Part shown: piece after piece, positions 22,501-35,300 of the stretch | How the letters are laid out: each line of letters begins with the position of its first letter | How positions within the stretch are numbered: position 1 is the first letter of the stretch | NCBI GenBank assembly: GCA_036345935.2 | Contig: JADWOT020000006.1 | Span: forward strand, 20,724,967 to 20,788,966 | Direction: 5' to 3' | DNA: 64,000 nt | Source of the DNA: Taenia hydatigena | Lineage: Eukaryota > Platyhelminthes > Cestoda > Cyclophyllidea > Taeniidae | Made by a program: the position numbers and the translations under genes | The notes under the pieces: model-generated | Told to the model about the DNA's origin: nothing | Database searches by the model: none | Seen by the model: the letters and a program-made list of their open reading frames with translations, nothing else

Positions 22501-25500
22501 AAGCCCACTGACCACGCACAGCGAATGTGAATCGTTGAATGGTTTATGGAATAGCAACAAGTGAATGCTGATTATTGGAACAAAATCATTGTTAGCTATG
22601 AGACTTATTTTCATCTTGATTGCTTGGTTATCGACGAAATTATCGCATTCGGGTTTTGGAAAATCTATTAGTGATTGTTGAGAAATAGTTTCATCTACAA
22701 CCTACCACTGTTTGGTGTGGACTTGGAGCTGAAAACATCATCTGACCATTCTTCTTCGAAAATGCGGCTGATTAGGCGACAAATATTAATAGTGCTTGTC
22801 ACCGCAACACGATAAGCCGGTTTGTTGTGTCTAAATTGCAAGACTTGAATGTGGGCGACATGTGACTTCAGTGAGGCAGTACCACATGCCGTACAGTCAG
22901 AGAAACGATTCAACTGCTGCACGAGCCATTTCTTGGTCGTATGGGCTCCCGATTCTGTAACCAGAATCGGTCTCCCTGATCATGCGATTTGTCGGCGTTG
23001 AAATTTTTTTACTTGGTTTTTTGAGGCCTAAGGTTTATGCTAAGGAGCCCGCGATTACTTGTGCCTTGACGAAGGAAATTGAGCTCCGTATCGTTTTTTT
23101 TCCGATTGCTAATTTCAAGGATCTTGGGATAGCACTTTGGAGCCACTTATAAACCTTTTTAAACTCTTTTTTTGAGTTTCTTTGCTACACAATACTTAGA
23201 TTCAAGAAACATTCTCGTTATAAATATCATAGCTTTCACATTAATTTTCTGTAAGATTCGCATGATTGTGCTTTTTTTTCTTCTTTATATTTCTTTATTT
23301 TTTACTCAGTCATATTGCTGCCAATGCCAATCCATGGTTCACTACGTACTGTGGCGTGATCTTGGCGTTCCCAATTTTACTACTCCCACCCTTCTTTTTT
23401 ACCACAGCTTTTATATCCATATCGATTCCCTTTCCGTTTTTTGATCTAACACAAGTGCTTATCGGAGCCAATTTTCACGTCTTTTCGCAATTACGCACAT
23501 TTTAATGGAAAACGATGCTTTCCTTTGAGCTCCGCTCCGCTGATTAGTGTTCCATTTCAATCCCCATTTTTATAAAATCGGTACAGGTTTCTTTACTGGA
23601 CTGCATTGTACCAGTGGCGCAAAGGTGGGCATTTTTAAAATCGTCTAAGTTTTCTTAGGCTTCCCTGTCGACAAAAAAGACATAATGCTCGGATAGAATG
23701 CGGTGTCTACGTGCGCTAGAGCTTGGAAGGTCTGAAGGCTGGACCGCCCGGTGGAAGTACATCGACGGAGCTCTCTGTGTGACAAGGGATTGGCGTGTTA
23801 TGTGATGTCCCACTGTCTTTCCCACTCAATGCACAAAATAAAATTGGTGTTCAGTGCCCAATCTATGCGCCGCCAATCCCTTCTCACGCCTCGAGCTTCT
23901 GTTGAATGATCACGGAGGGAAGGTGAACCTATGTCCACGTTGATATGACCTTGGTTGAATGTGTAAACAAATAAGTCTCTGAGTAATGTACCGTCTTTCT
24001 CAGTCACGCGCCGATGGGAGTGATTGTTTCTGCCTGTTTTTATATTTTTCATTGTCTACGTTTGTATCATCGTGCCTATTCAGTGAAACGTGAATGTTCT
24101 TCTGTATCCCTGCTGTCTGTTTCCATGATAGCCTTGATGACATCGGTCAAATGGGATTTACGAAGTTGTAGTGAAGGTAAGGAGAGAGATTATTGGTGCG
24201 CAGTGGTTGTATTAAACATAAAAATTCAACAGAGAGGTACTTTTAAGTGTTTGCAGACGAGTAAATGTGGCTTACACTTGAGATCATAAAAACTAAATTT
24301 ATGTGACCTTAAGGGAAATTGGTTATGTGATGGGCAATTTATTATTGCACCAGAGGAACAATGTGCGATTGTGATGTAATCTTGATTAACTAGGTCAATT
24401 TGTCTTACTGGCGAACATTAACGATTTCTCGATGTCGCAATTGCACTCTCGACGTGGCCGTTTAAGAAGTCCAAGTTGGAGAAGTTAGGGTGGCAGAACA
24501 AATCATAGGGAGGGCGAGTGGAGTCATGCCAAAACACCCGACGGCCTTTCTCGAGCATTTCCTTTGGGCCAGGTCTTAGACGCCTTCTCCGATACCCAAT
24601 GGAAGACTACTGCGTTGAAGTCCTCGTAGGAACAGTTTTCTATTTTTTGTTGGCATTTGAATTCCTAATAAGGTGTTTGAAGCGCCCAAAGTTACACAGT
24701 TTCAGATCGTTTCCGTCAGATCAGCGGTGTCAATCAAATCGGACTTGGGTTGGGTGAGACATTTCTCTCGCATGCAATTCATTTTAACTGTCCACAGGAG
24801 GTGTTATTTTTTCTTTTTTTATTTTTGAATTCAGCAAGGGCTCCTCCGATGCTGCTTCTAGTAAAATTACATGCATTTTGGGCGGTCTTCGACCCATAAA
24901 TCTCGGCCACCAGGGCAACCTTTGTATCCTCGCAAGCATGCTTGATAGTAGTCCCTTTAGGGGTACCGCACTTGTTTGTAATCTCCAGGGCTTGAATTCC
25001 AAAAAAGTTTATTTATCAGCTTACTCCTCCAGGGTGTGGACAGTACAGGAGACTTGTGGAACCATGTAACTATCGTATCGATGTCATGAGCCTTGCTGCT
25101 TGATTCTGATTTATTGTCTGCGAACTCAGTGGTCTACCCGCCTAGACAACTTCCAAGTTCAGCACCAGAAGTTAGAGAATCTTTTCTGACCTTAACTATA
25201 ATGGATCTATCAATGCTCGCGAGATATGAGGTCTCTCCACTGAGGCACCGTACCTTGAGAGGGGTTTGTATTTTTATTTCTTCTAAGGTTATGGCTTTCT
25301 CTACAATTTGCTCTGTTTTGTTTCCCCTATCTGAGGAAGCTTTTTTATTCTTTTCAAATGGATAGTAGTAAATAAGCTCTGCCCTTTCAATCCTAGCATC
25401 TGGAGAAATGCCACCTATCGCTTACCAGTTTTGTGAAACACAGAAGAATCTATTTATTTTACACTGGTGGTTGGATGAAGGTGTTGTTTGTTATGACTGT

Positions 25501-28500
25501 CTAAAAACATTCAAATATTGAGCTTTTGGTTGTAAACGTTGGGCAAGATGTCGTTAACACAAATTGTGTTGCACATAGATGCAATTGGGGCAGATAAAAA
25601 GTTGTTGCAGTATTATGCATTCACAGTTTTGAAGAAAGTAAACTTTTGGATGTCTGTAAATAAGTGACTTCCGAAGTTATCTCTGCTTCATGAAATTTAC
25701 TTAGGTTATCTCCCCAAGATCATGACCGTTTTACACCAAATGACAGTATGCAATGTTTCTGCAGCGCCTAGGGACTACCTTGAAGACGAAAGAAGGCATA
25801 ATGCTCTAGCAGGACGTATTATCTACCCACAGGAGGTATCGGGGCCATTGGCGCGGCTTGGAGGCCAGGCCACCCGGTAAAGGTACAATGGAGGAGCTCT
25901 CAAGAGTTTAATAAACAACTTGAGTGTACGGAGTCCACGTCTTTAACGATACAGTCTGGTTGGGAATATCCTCACTTGGCTTTTGGTTGGCGGTGCCGAC
26001 CTGACTTGCTGCTCCTGTTGCCATTTTCGATCATGTAAATTTGGTCCAGCACTTTTTATTCCTCATTGTTGGTTGTGTGCTCCTAAGTCCCACTCTCTGC
26101 GAACGGACTTTTTGTCTGTATTTTGGCCCGCTCACTTTCTTTGCTTGTTTTGGCTTTTCTCTCACGTGTTTGATGCGCCAAAAACTCCACTTGCGACCCT
26201 TACATTGTTTCCTACTGCTCTCAGTACGGGATTCGAAAAGGGTTTTGCTGAACGATTGCTTCTGTTGTGATTTGTACACCGCGGTTTGTGCTTGCATAGT
26301 CTTTGATGTGTGAGGTATTTGGCCATCAAAGATGCCTTTTTTGTCAGACCACTTCGTAAACAGAAGTGGTATCATCTCGGTGCCTTGTTTTTCCCTCCCC
26401 TACTAGTGTGCGTAGTAAATTGGACCGAATTACGACTTTTAACAGGGATAAAACTATTGCCACCCTATTAGTCTGGGACCTTACGAAGCCAACAAACGCT
26501 GACACGCATAGGGTATGCTGGCACACCCATTTTCTGCCCGTCAAACGATTAACTCACCTCACCTTGTGGCAACGGCGATTACTGTTTTCAACTATTTCAG
26601 TCTTATTCCTTGTATCAAGCTCCAGGTTGTTCTCCACTATTAAATTGCCTTTTTTGCAAAAAGTTGGAAGTTAAAAAGTCCATCATTCCAATGGTCAGTT
26701 ATTTACATTACGCGTTGTTGTAAATATTTGTATCAGTCTCACAGTGGCAGAAGTCTCTCTCTCTCCCTGTGATCTGTGCCTCTCAGAAAATATTTGCATC
26801 GCCTTCATTAATGGCCTAACTTGACTGCTTGACTATCTGTTTCACTGTCTGATTAAACATTCTTAGTGTTTTTAAGGAAGAATGCTTTGTGATTTGTTGT
26901 TCGTTTCATCCTGAAGCGTCAATCGTTGGTGTGGGCTGTACAAATTGCCTTTTGGAGCAGTACTTCAGAACTTCCACGTAGCATTGTTTTCGATGTGACG
27001 AAACTGTCACTATATTTAATTATGCAGTTCACTTACTGACTGCAATCCTGATAATTTTAAATCTTCCGGTTTTTGGATACATTCAGCCTCTTCATTCCGG
27101 TATGCCTCCGCAACTTAGTCTCAAGGAATTAGTGAGCTGTTTGGTTTCCCACCTATATTAAAATTACCGTAAAGTATGGTTCGTGAGGTTGTAGACTGCC
27201 CCTTTTGGGATGTAACGAGATTTTGGGTTTTCAAACTGGTGATTGGACTGGCGAAACCACTGGCCATATCATTGGATGTCTACCAGACGCCACAGTGTTG
27301 CTCTAAGTATTTCTACCTCTACTTGGAATTTTCGAACCCTAGAAAACTTGTTGAAAGTTTGCCTTCTTTCACTCTCAGGTATTTGTACAAGCGTCTACGT
27401 TGCCTTGGCAACAAATCCATATCACAGGCTCTCACATTAACCTTCTTGGCAATATGGCACGGCTTCTACAGCGGATACTACGTCAACTTCTTCCTCGAAT
27501 TTGTCACCATCTATGCGGAAAAGCAGGTGCGTGTGTGTGCCCAATGTTCCTTTCCTTTTCATTTCCCCTTTCTGGTCAATTCGACCTTATTTGCACCTGC
27601 CACAATCTGCGTGCGCCAGTTTTCTAGGTCCCAGCAAAGTGGGAACTAAAAGTAGCATCGTGGTACCTCTGCTAACCAGGGATATAGAAGTGACAAATGT
27701 GATCGGATGTTATTTACAACCATTTGACAAGAATTCTTCGTGAAAATTGTGAACTCCTTGATTTGAATTTCTTTCCCCTTGCTAGTTGAAATTTTTATCA
27801 CGTAGACCAGATAGGCCGACTGTGGTTTTTGACCCGATTTAAGTCATTTTCTCGTCCTGAATGCAAGCTTTCTGGAATCTTCTCAACTCTTTGTTTTTAA
27901 ACTCTTGGGAGCACCTAATTTGGTATTCCTCTGAGTACTTATTGCAGCAGGTACAACAAATTCGCAGGGAACAATGACCATGGGTGTGTGCGTGTATGTG
28001 TATCAATTTAGCTCCTTGTTACTTCCTCAGAAGACGAAAGAAGACTTTATACTCGGGTAGAATGTAGTGTTCATGTGCAGTGAGGCTTGGGCGATCACTG
28101 GCATAGCCCGAAGGTCAGGTCGCCTCGGAGTTGAAACAGGGACGGACCTCCCAGGCGAAACATTACCAAAACCTAGTGTTAAACAAACATTTGACTTGTT
28201 ACAGTCAGTACTGCTATAACAAACCTGCGAGGCTCTGCGACCTCGCTATCGCGTGATTTGTCAAACTCATTTATGTTCGTTCCTCTTGTTGATTCTTTGG
28301 GGGTCACGCTTTCGCATGCGCAGTCACACCACCACCAGCGAGGTGCCTTTTGTGACAAGTCAGAAGCGCACACCAACGTACGTGCAATTTTTCGATAGTC
28401 TTTAAATTCATTTTTAGTATATGGACGTGATTTGGACATACAGAGCTTAATTTGGCCCTGCAGATAGTGCGGCGACGTTGCCTTTATTTTACTAACCCCA

Positions 28501-30249
28501 GGCGGAGTGACTTCCGAGAAATAAAAAATTGGAGCATTTATATCTCGCCTTAAAATGTGGACGTCATTCTACCGTGCAGCCGACTCCTTCGTTGCTGCCT
28601 CCAGTCTTCACAATTGGCGAAGTTCTGTCTTGGCCTTCACAAAAGGCAACTGTAGGACGGGTGTGAAGGTCGTGGTGGCGTGCCTACCTGAAAGACTACG
28701 GTGGACCTTTTATGTCATCCGCTTTTCGTTGAGACGTCTGCACACTGGTTGCTCATTGCCTCCGATGTGCTCCAATTTTGATAATACAGAAGTGTCGCGA
28801 TGCTTCAAGGCTCTTTCAGGATTCAGGTTGGAGTAATCGTTGACGTGGACATGCCTTCCTGTTGAGTCATCACCGATGCATTCCCATTGGAGGGGGCGCC
28901 CTATCGCCTCACGCTCCAGTTTGCCCTGAGGGTTGGATGAGTCATATACGGATGCAAGTGACTAGTTGCCCTGATGACTGAGGTCTCAGTATTCAGGGTT
29001 AAGGGATGCAGATAGAGCCCTATGTCGCCAGCACGGGAAGGCTAGCACTTGAGCACGTGCTTCATGTTACGTTATTTCCTTTTCCCATAGTTCCTGGCTA
29101 TCGTTCATCACTCCATATACGCGGACTTCCTATACGAGACACTGGCGGGCAAAATCATCACCACTATCACTGGGAAGCTGCATATCCTCTTCACTCTCTC
29201 CAGTCCTCTTGTGGCATTCTCCATGCTACGTGCATCGCTGTGGATTCCGGTTGGTGGTTGTTATTTCATAATACTCTTGGTTGTCAGTCAATTGGAATGG
29301 TTTATTTCCATGAATTATTGCTGCTGAGATTCTCCAATCTTGGAGCAACTTCTCTGGTCGCTTTTTACTGTTAATTGTAAAGCTGCTTGCCTCAGTAGCT
29401 TACACTCATGATGAAGGTGAAATGCATAATTTGTCAGGGCAAGAACCAACTTTTTTGTTTTTGTGGTTTTAATGGTGTAGACATAGATCTGTCGGAGGAG
29501 TAATTGAGGCAACGGTGATTTAAAATAGTGTAGCATGATTTGTACAAGGGGAAAAGTTATGGACGAGGAAGAGGGTTTTGTCAACTTTAATAGGGGCTGA
29601 GTAGCATGCAGTCAGAGATTGGCAGTAACTGTGTGCATTCCTTCTGATTTTCCTGCGGTCGGGAGAAGACGGTGCCTCACCAAATGCAGCTTCCTTAACG
29701 GACAAGCGATCTTTCAATTCGCTTGTATCAAGAGCAAATTAACATTTGACCTCGGTCCCATCCTAATGTAGTGATTTCTAATGCAGCCTTACCTGCTCTT
29801 ATTTGCTCTAAGGGCATGCCGTGGGCATGTGGGTCCCCTTGTTATTCAAAAGGCTTTGATGCCTACCCTGATTTAAACATTCTTATTCGAATTTATCCTC
29901 GTATAGTGCCTTGTGCTCGTTATTTTTAAGGCCTTTCTTTGCTTTGATATTTTGAGAACACAAGGCTCCACTAATACTTTGGCCATATAAACTGTCACTC
30001 CAAAGGGAGGAATAATTCTCTAGGGGCTCTCTTTGGAGAGCTCAAAACATTCATTTATGTAAGATTTAGGGGATCCTTGCCTCTGTGTTAGTCTCGACTG
30101 ACATGTTAATGACTTCTCCCTATCTTCAGGTATTCAATTCAGTCTACTGGATAGGTTTCATCTACCTCCTCTGGCCGTTAGCAGCACCTTTGGCAAAGAA
30201 GATCTTTCCACCGAAACCGCAGGCAGAAGTCGTGAAATCAGACTTCTAG
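19541..30249 (+). CDS. LPCAT3: Lysophospholipid acyltransferase, MBOAT family (LPCAT3/MBOAT5-like)
   Basis: Eleven exons join in phase: 19541-19643, 19678-19785, 19820-19926, 19959-20198, 20485-20585, 20660-20771, 21147-21233, 21548-21927, 27379-27526, 29091-29249 and 30130-30249. The product is 554 residues against about 487 in human LPCAT3. It is a multi-pass ER membrane enzyme that re-acylates lysophospholipids in the Lands cycle. LPCAT3-type landmarks are TYLLLGYY, YGTYDINWTM, LRLIGLSWDY, PSPLEMLSF, AGPQ, the catalytic Asn in FNINTNKW (about residue 406) and the catalytic His in IWHGFYSGYY (about residue 440). Exon 8 carries roughly 60 extra Ser/Asp/Glu-rich residues between the conserved LGLG and FNINTN blocks. 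The C-terminus (AEVVKSDF) lacks the dilysine retrieval signal seen in the human enzyme. Tapeworms cannot make fatty acids de novo, so remodelling host lipids is a plausible role (inference). Confidence 0.9.
19644..19677 (+). other. 34-nt mini-intron, LPCAT3-like gene
   Basis: A GT-AG intron in phase 1. Splicing yields CYGYPVSAIYLL, matching the GYP motif near the LPCAT3 N-terminus. Confidence 0.8.
19786..19819 (+). other. 34-nt mini-intron with GC-AG ends
   Basis: The donor is GCAAGA and the acceptor is GTCTAG. Reading through meets a stop after NYGKTFH. Splicing gives FWNYGSGIIHLFIGIL, which lines up with the LPCAT3 N-terminal region. No GT donor gives a sensible join. Confidence 0.8.
19927..19958 (+). 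other. 32-nt mini-intron, LPCAT3-like gene
   Basis: A GT-AG intron in phase 0. Splicing gives FNMTYLLLGYYC, as expected for LPCAT3. A 23-nt alternative (19953-19975) would also keep the frame but fits the family less well. Confidence 0.78.
21928..27378 (+). other. 5.45-kb intron of the LPCAT3-like gene
   Basis: No exon or nested gene is recognised. The open frames are short and mutually antisense (for example 26031-26375 minus against 26041-26313 plus). Diverged LTR-like blocks lie near 23640-23790 and 25755-25900. Confidence 0.5.
25755..25910 (-). repeat. Diverged LTR-like remnant
   Basis: Blocks such as ACCTTGAAGACGAAAGAAGGC, GAGGCCAGGCCACC and a nearby TTTAATAAACAA echo the minus-strand TRIM LTR, with many changes. 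Similar wording recurs at 28020-28150. Ends and duplications cannot be defined. Confidence 0.45.
28020..28150 (-). repeat. Diverged LTR-like remnant
   Basis: Contains AGAAGACGAAAGAAGACTTT, CGGGTAGAATGTAG and CTGGCATAGCCCGAAGG, each matching a block of the minus-strand TRIM LTR in order. Boundaries are unclear. It lies in the intron between LPCAT3 exons 9 and 10. Confidence 0.45.
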
Positions 30250-32306
30250 AAATGCCCACTCTTTCTCCCTGCCTTCTTTCTTTTCACTTATCTTAGTGTG
30301 TGATGAGAAGCTTAGCGACTGTCAGACTTTGGCTCGACTGCATTTGATGTGACGCTGTGGAAGACTTCTTCTTTCTACTTTGTTTTCAATGGAGGCGGGG
30401 AGGTTTCTCCTCCCATTCGACATCCGTAAATCGGAAGCGGCTATGCCTTATTACTTGTCTTTTGCACTCTCGTTTGGACAGTAGAGGGCTATAAACCATC
30501 CGAACGTCGTGCTTAAGGTGTTCTTTTATGTCTTCATCCGATGTAATCGAGGACATAGTTCTGTCTAGTCACATTTAAGCATGAGTGGTCAATTTGTTGA
30601 GAGTTCGAGGGTATGGGAAAGAAGTGGCCTCCCGTTCGGAATCTTTTTATGCATGGTGCCATAGCTTTCACTTTTAGGGTGAGGTGAGCAAACACCGTGG
30701 TTCAAACTTGATCAGTACAATCTTTGGCTAGCTAGGTGACAGTTGGAACTCCTGATTGTCCGCTTTGTTCCCGCTAGATTTATTTTACGGACTTTGGACT
30801 TAATTACCCTTCGGCTACCGAGGATCCTCCACCATGGCTTGGTGGTGTGTTGTCTCCACGTCAATATTTAAGTGGCGAGTGTGGCCTCACAACCTTCTTC
30901 TTGTTAATGTGGTATGTAACCATTTTGACACCTGCTTGTGCACAATTTGGCAAAGGGCAATCTCAAAGTCATTTAATAGGTAAAAGTAGGTAAGGAGATA
31001 TATTAGGCTCCATTTGGTACTTATCACGTGTGTTTGCTATCTCCTGCTTTATAGTTGCTCGTAAGGCACTTTTTCTTATCCTCATTCAACCTGTACCAGA
31101 CTTTGAAACAGGAGTAGAACTTCTGTTACATACCGTGGTGACACGTGATTTGCCGTACTCAGTTGGAGTGAATGATAATGTGTGTTCTTGTTTGAAATGA
31201 TTTCATTAAGGAAGCAATTATTTTGATAGCTGTAGCCTCAGAATACTATAGAATTAAAGTTATGGTTGTTTTACTTGCCCCGCTGCTGCTTTCGTTTCTT
31301 CAGAGAAAGATCACACTACCATTTATAGCACATTACAAAGCTAATAAAGATCTGGGTACACCATCTTATCCAACATATTTAGCCATAGTGATCAAACTAC
31401 CAAATGCGCCTGTTTCGATATCTCTGTTTCTATAAATGTACCTTTAGAGGAGAGAGGCGGGAACACAGGCCAAATCTCGTTCTCGATGAGCGGGTCTATT
31501 CATCTGACGGCGACAGTGCCATTCCATACCCTTCTTGTAATGTTATCGATTCGCCAAATCTTCTAACCCAACAATGATGTTTAAGAATACTCAGCCTTCT
31601 AATACTACGGGTAGTCACAGGAAGGGGGAGAAGAGTAAGAATGCTGTCAGGAAGTTCGGTCACAAAATGACTAAACTCCGCTTCGATATTGATTTTGTCA
31701 ATGGTAAAGGTGATTAAACCTAAAGGGAGGGCTCTCATAATTGCGTACTTCATAAAAATATTTAAACTTTGTTCCTGTTTGCCCTTATTTTCCAACGGCT
31801 ACGGAAGCATAGCTAGCTTATTAGTGTCTCGTAATCCAAATTTTAATGCGCAAACGCTTTGTACTGTAGAATACTTATTACTGAAAAGGATATTTTTGGT
31901 TATTAATACTGAACGGCTCATTTTCTTATCCTGATTTGCAAGTCAGAGTATATGTCAAAAAATAAATGCATGTAGCTAATCGTAATTGCATTTCGCATAA
32001 CTAAGGTATTTTTTAAAATTGAGTTAGTTGATATATTTTTATGTCCTACCTTAAATTTGTTTTATTCGTCCATCGTGGTAATGTTGACTTGTATTCTGTA
32101 AAATCATTGGCTCATGCCCTTTGGTTGTTGCTGCTGTGCTATTGGTTTGCAGCTCAACCAATTAATTTTGTGCTATCCCATTAGTAGTAACTGTTGGGTC
32201 ATTTGGTCTTAGTCGCGTTGTCGTGCGGTATAGGGGCTGATGAGGAACTTGAAGAAATCACAATATTCTCTTGTAATTTTGTTTTGTTTTTTGACTTGAC
32301 TTTTAG
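30250..32306. other. Intergenic, LPCAT3-like 3' end to zinc-finger gene
   Basis: Two kilobases without a recognised gene. They should hold the LPCAT3 3' UTR and the first exon(s) and promoter of the downstream gene. The best open frames (31496-31795 minus, 31689-31934 plus) are antisense to each other and have no family match. Confidence 0.45.
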
Positions 32307-35300
32307 CGAAAGTCATTGGCGAAAGGTAAACATCCTGTATCCGTCACAAAAGCTTCAAATACGTCGAATAGAATAATGGGTCGTGTGGTTAAGGATGAGA
32401 AAGCAAAGGCAGGGGTTAAACGAACTCGTGGCAGACCACGCACCAAGGATCCGAAGCCTCCACCGGCAGCGAAGCGTCACAAGCCCTCTTGTGCAAGTTC
32501 CGCCAATGGCACAAAAAGTCCTCAACGAGACACCAGCTTGAGCCCAACACATCAAGAACCACCTCAGCTCGAGCCAATGCCGGCTGTGGATGAAGATGAT
32601 GACCTTGACATTCCAATTAGTTTTCCTTCCCTTATTTCTGTTGACGATCACCTTCGTCCGGGAAAGTGTATTATTATTTGTCCCGTGGCAAATTGTCGCA
32701 AAAAGTTTTCTAATCCCATTGAACTCGTGTCACACCTACGAATTTACCACGAGAATGACACATTTTCATCAGTAAAAATCTATACTTGTCCAATTTGCCT
32801 TAAAACACGTTTCAGTTCGCACACTACTAGTTCCGATTTAACTCTACTCTCAGAGCACGCAGCACGCTATCATGGACAAACTCTCAAACAGGTAACGTCA
32901 CCCTTTTTGGTACTGTTCTTAATTCCTCCTTCAGACTGAGTTCATCTACTTCTGTACCATCGTTTTGGATGTTGTAACTGGCGATAAGGCCACACAAAAG
33001 AAGGAGGAAAATAACCTTCTGAAGAAGGAAGTTAGTTGCATGATCCAGCAGCCTAGTTCGGACAGCCAATATTGCCCTATCCTTCCTCTGGTGCCTAATT
33101 CTACTGCAACAGAAATGCGTGCTGGTAAGTTGCTCTTAACCTTAACTTTGTAATCACGTTCATTAGTTTTGATCAACCAGCATTCACAGCGTTGTCTGTG
33201 CATTTAGTTGCATTTTAGTCAAATTGTCATGACTTTTTCGATCTCAATGTTATTTCTGTTGACTATTGGAGGACGTCTTCCAATTTCGTCCTCACTTACT
33301 AGACGAGTCATCTCTTCTCTAGCGTTTGAACGTGTTAACTTTAGATAAAAGGGCTTCTTAGGGGTAGTTTACTACCTTCTGGATTGAATCACCTATTTTG
33401 TGTTGAATTAATTTAAGGGGATGATTGAGAGGACTGTTTAATCACTGAAGAAGCCGTTGTTTCTATTTATTTGTCGAGTGGAAATTTTCTCAATTCTAAT
33501 TCCTTCAGATGTCATCACATTTCTTCATCCCTACAATCGTACACTTATTATGATTTATTGATAAATTGAGCTTTCTACTGTACGAAAAGTTAAGGTGCTT
33601 CGTTTATATCGCTCCTCATCACTTGCTGATTTCACAATTTCGCGGCGCCACCAATCACACGCCTCGAGTTCGCTCCAGCCAATTGGCGCTGCAATTCGCC
33701 ACGCACATGAACCAATCACATGGATGCGTTTAATTTTATAATTCACCTAATCCCCTTGTATGTGTGTGCGTGTGTGTCTATTCAGCTACCAACATCCTTG
33801 TCTCATGTCATCGTGGCACATCCCTTCTGTACATTGTATTGCGAGTACTTCATTCCTATTCCTCATCAAATCAAATGGCTTAAAAAACAACTAACAGTAG
33901 TGTTTGCAGCAGTTTGAATGGTGAAATAGTTTGGCAGTGATAATTTCCCTACTCAATTGCCGGGTCTTCCTGGATCGGGCATCCATTAAGGGTTTTAGCT
34001 GCTGAACCACGTCACGTTTAATTTCTTCTCATTTTCCTTCAGCTTGCACCAAGAATCTTTTTAGTGTTTCATTCGAGGCTATAAGCTGAAAGGGTCGCGA
34101 GTTGCATTCGAAGATTCCAAATACTTCTCAAGTTTTAAGTGGGAAATGCTAGGTTGACTATATCTTGTTTTTTTTTGAACTGGATCATTAGCACAAGTAG
34201 GTAGTTGGTTGACTCATGCCTATCTTTCCACCACATGACCTGGCCTCAGGAAGGCTCGTTTTCATCCCCTAGGAGTGCCAAGATTGGCTAGGCTTTGATC
34301 GGTTTGAGCTCATTTGAGCTGAGTAATCATATGAGAAACAAAGGCCTTCTCTATGACCACCTTACCTATAGCCCAAATACCTAACTAAATCACTCAAAAC
34401 TGCTTCGAAAATTGATTGCTGGTGTCCAACTGTTCGCCAGGACTCAATTTCACTTATTTGGAAGGCTTAGACTTCAATGGTACAAATTCTGTAATTTTGC
34501 GTTTTCTAACCTCCTACGGTTGTCACTAATGGGAGAATGAAAACAACCAAGTTTTTATCTCTACTTTGTTTTGCTTCTGAGACTGTTTGATGGCCGGATT
34601 TTTGAGACACCTCCATCTCTCACTTCGTGCGAATCGTAGAGCAACTCAAACAATGCATTGTAAAATTGTAATGTCGTGTACTCCTGCCACGTGAACTTCT
34701 GGCTTGAGGCATTCAGCGAATTACTCACGTTTTGAGCTAGGTGATTGTTTATTTCACTGATACAATGGTGCACTCTGTTTTGTTTTTTCTCCTAGTTTTA
34801 AAGTCAATGTGGCTTCACGATTTCTGCTTAAAAATCGATTATTGCAACTTTTAGCTTGGTTCATTATTAATTTTCATTGCATATTTACTACGATATCGTT
34901 GGTTTACCGCTTTTTCTGGCCAGCTAGGACATTTTCAGACCCGCTTGTGCCCTTTTACTTGTGTTTGTTGGTATGCATCACATGGTTTGTCAATTCGTAT
35001 TAAATATCGTTATCTTCTCTTCTGATTTCTTGTGCCTGTGCTAAGTCCCTCCATGATATATATTAGTAGACTTCTTTTCTGTCTGTTAATTCGGTGGACG
35101 TGCTCCCATGTCATATATGAATTCTGATAATTGTGCATTTATTTTTGACTGCCTCGAGTCGTTATTCAAACTTCGTTTTAAAAAATTGTGGAACAATTCT
35201 CATTCATTTGCGGTAATGGTTGTAGTCTTTTTTCTTGAATTTCAAGAATGTTTATCTTTTATCCTGTAACCATTCCTGCCTGATTCACACCTTTTTCTGA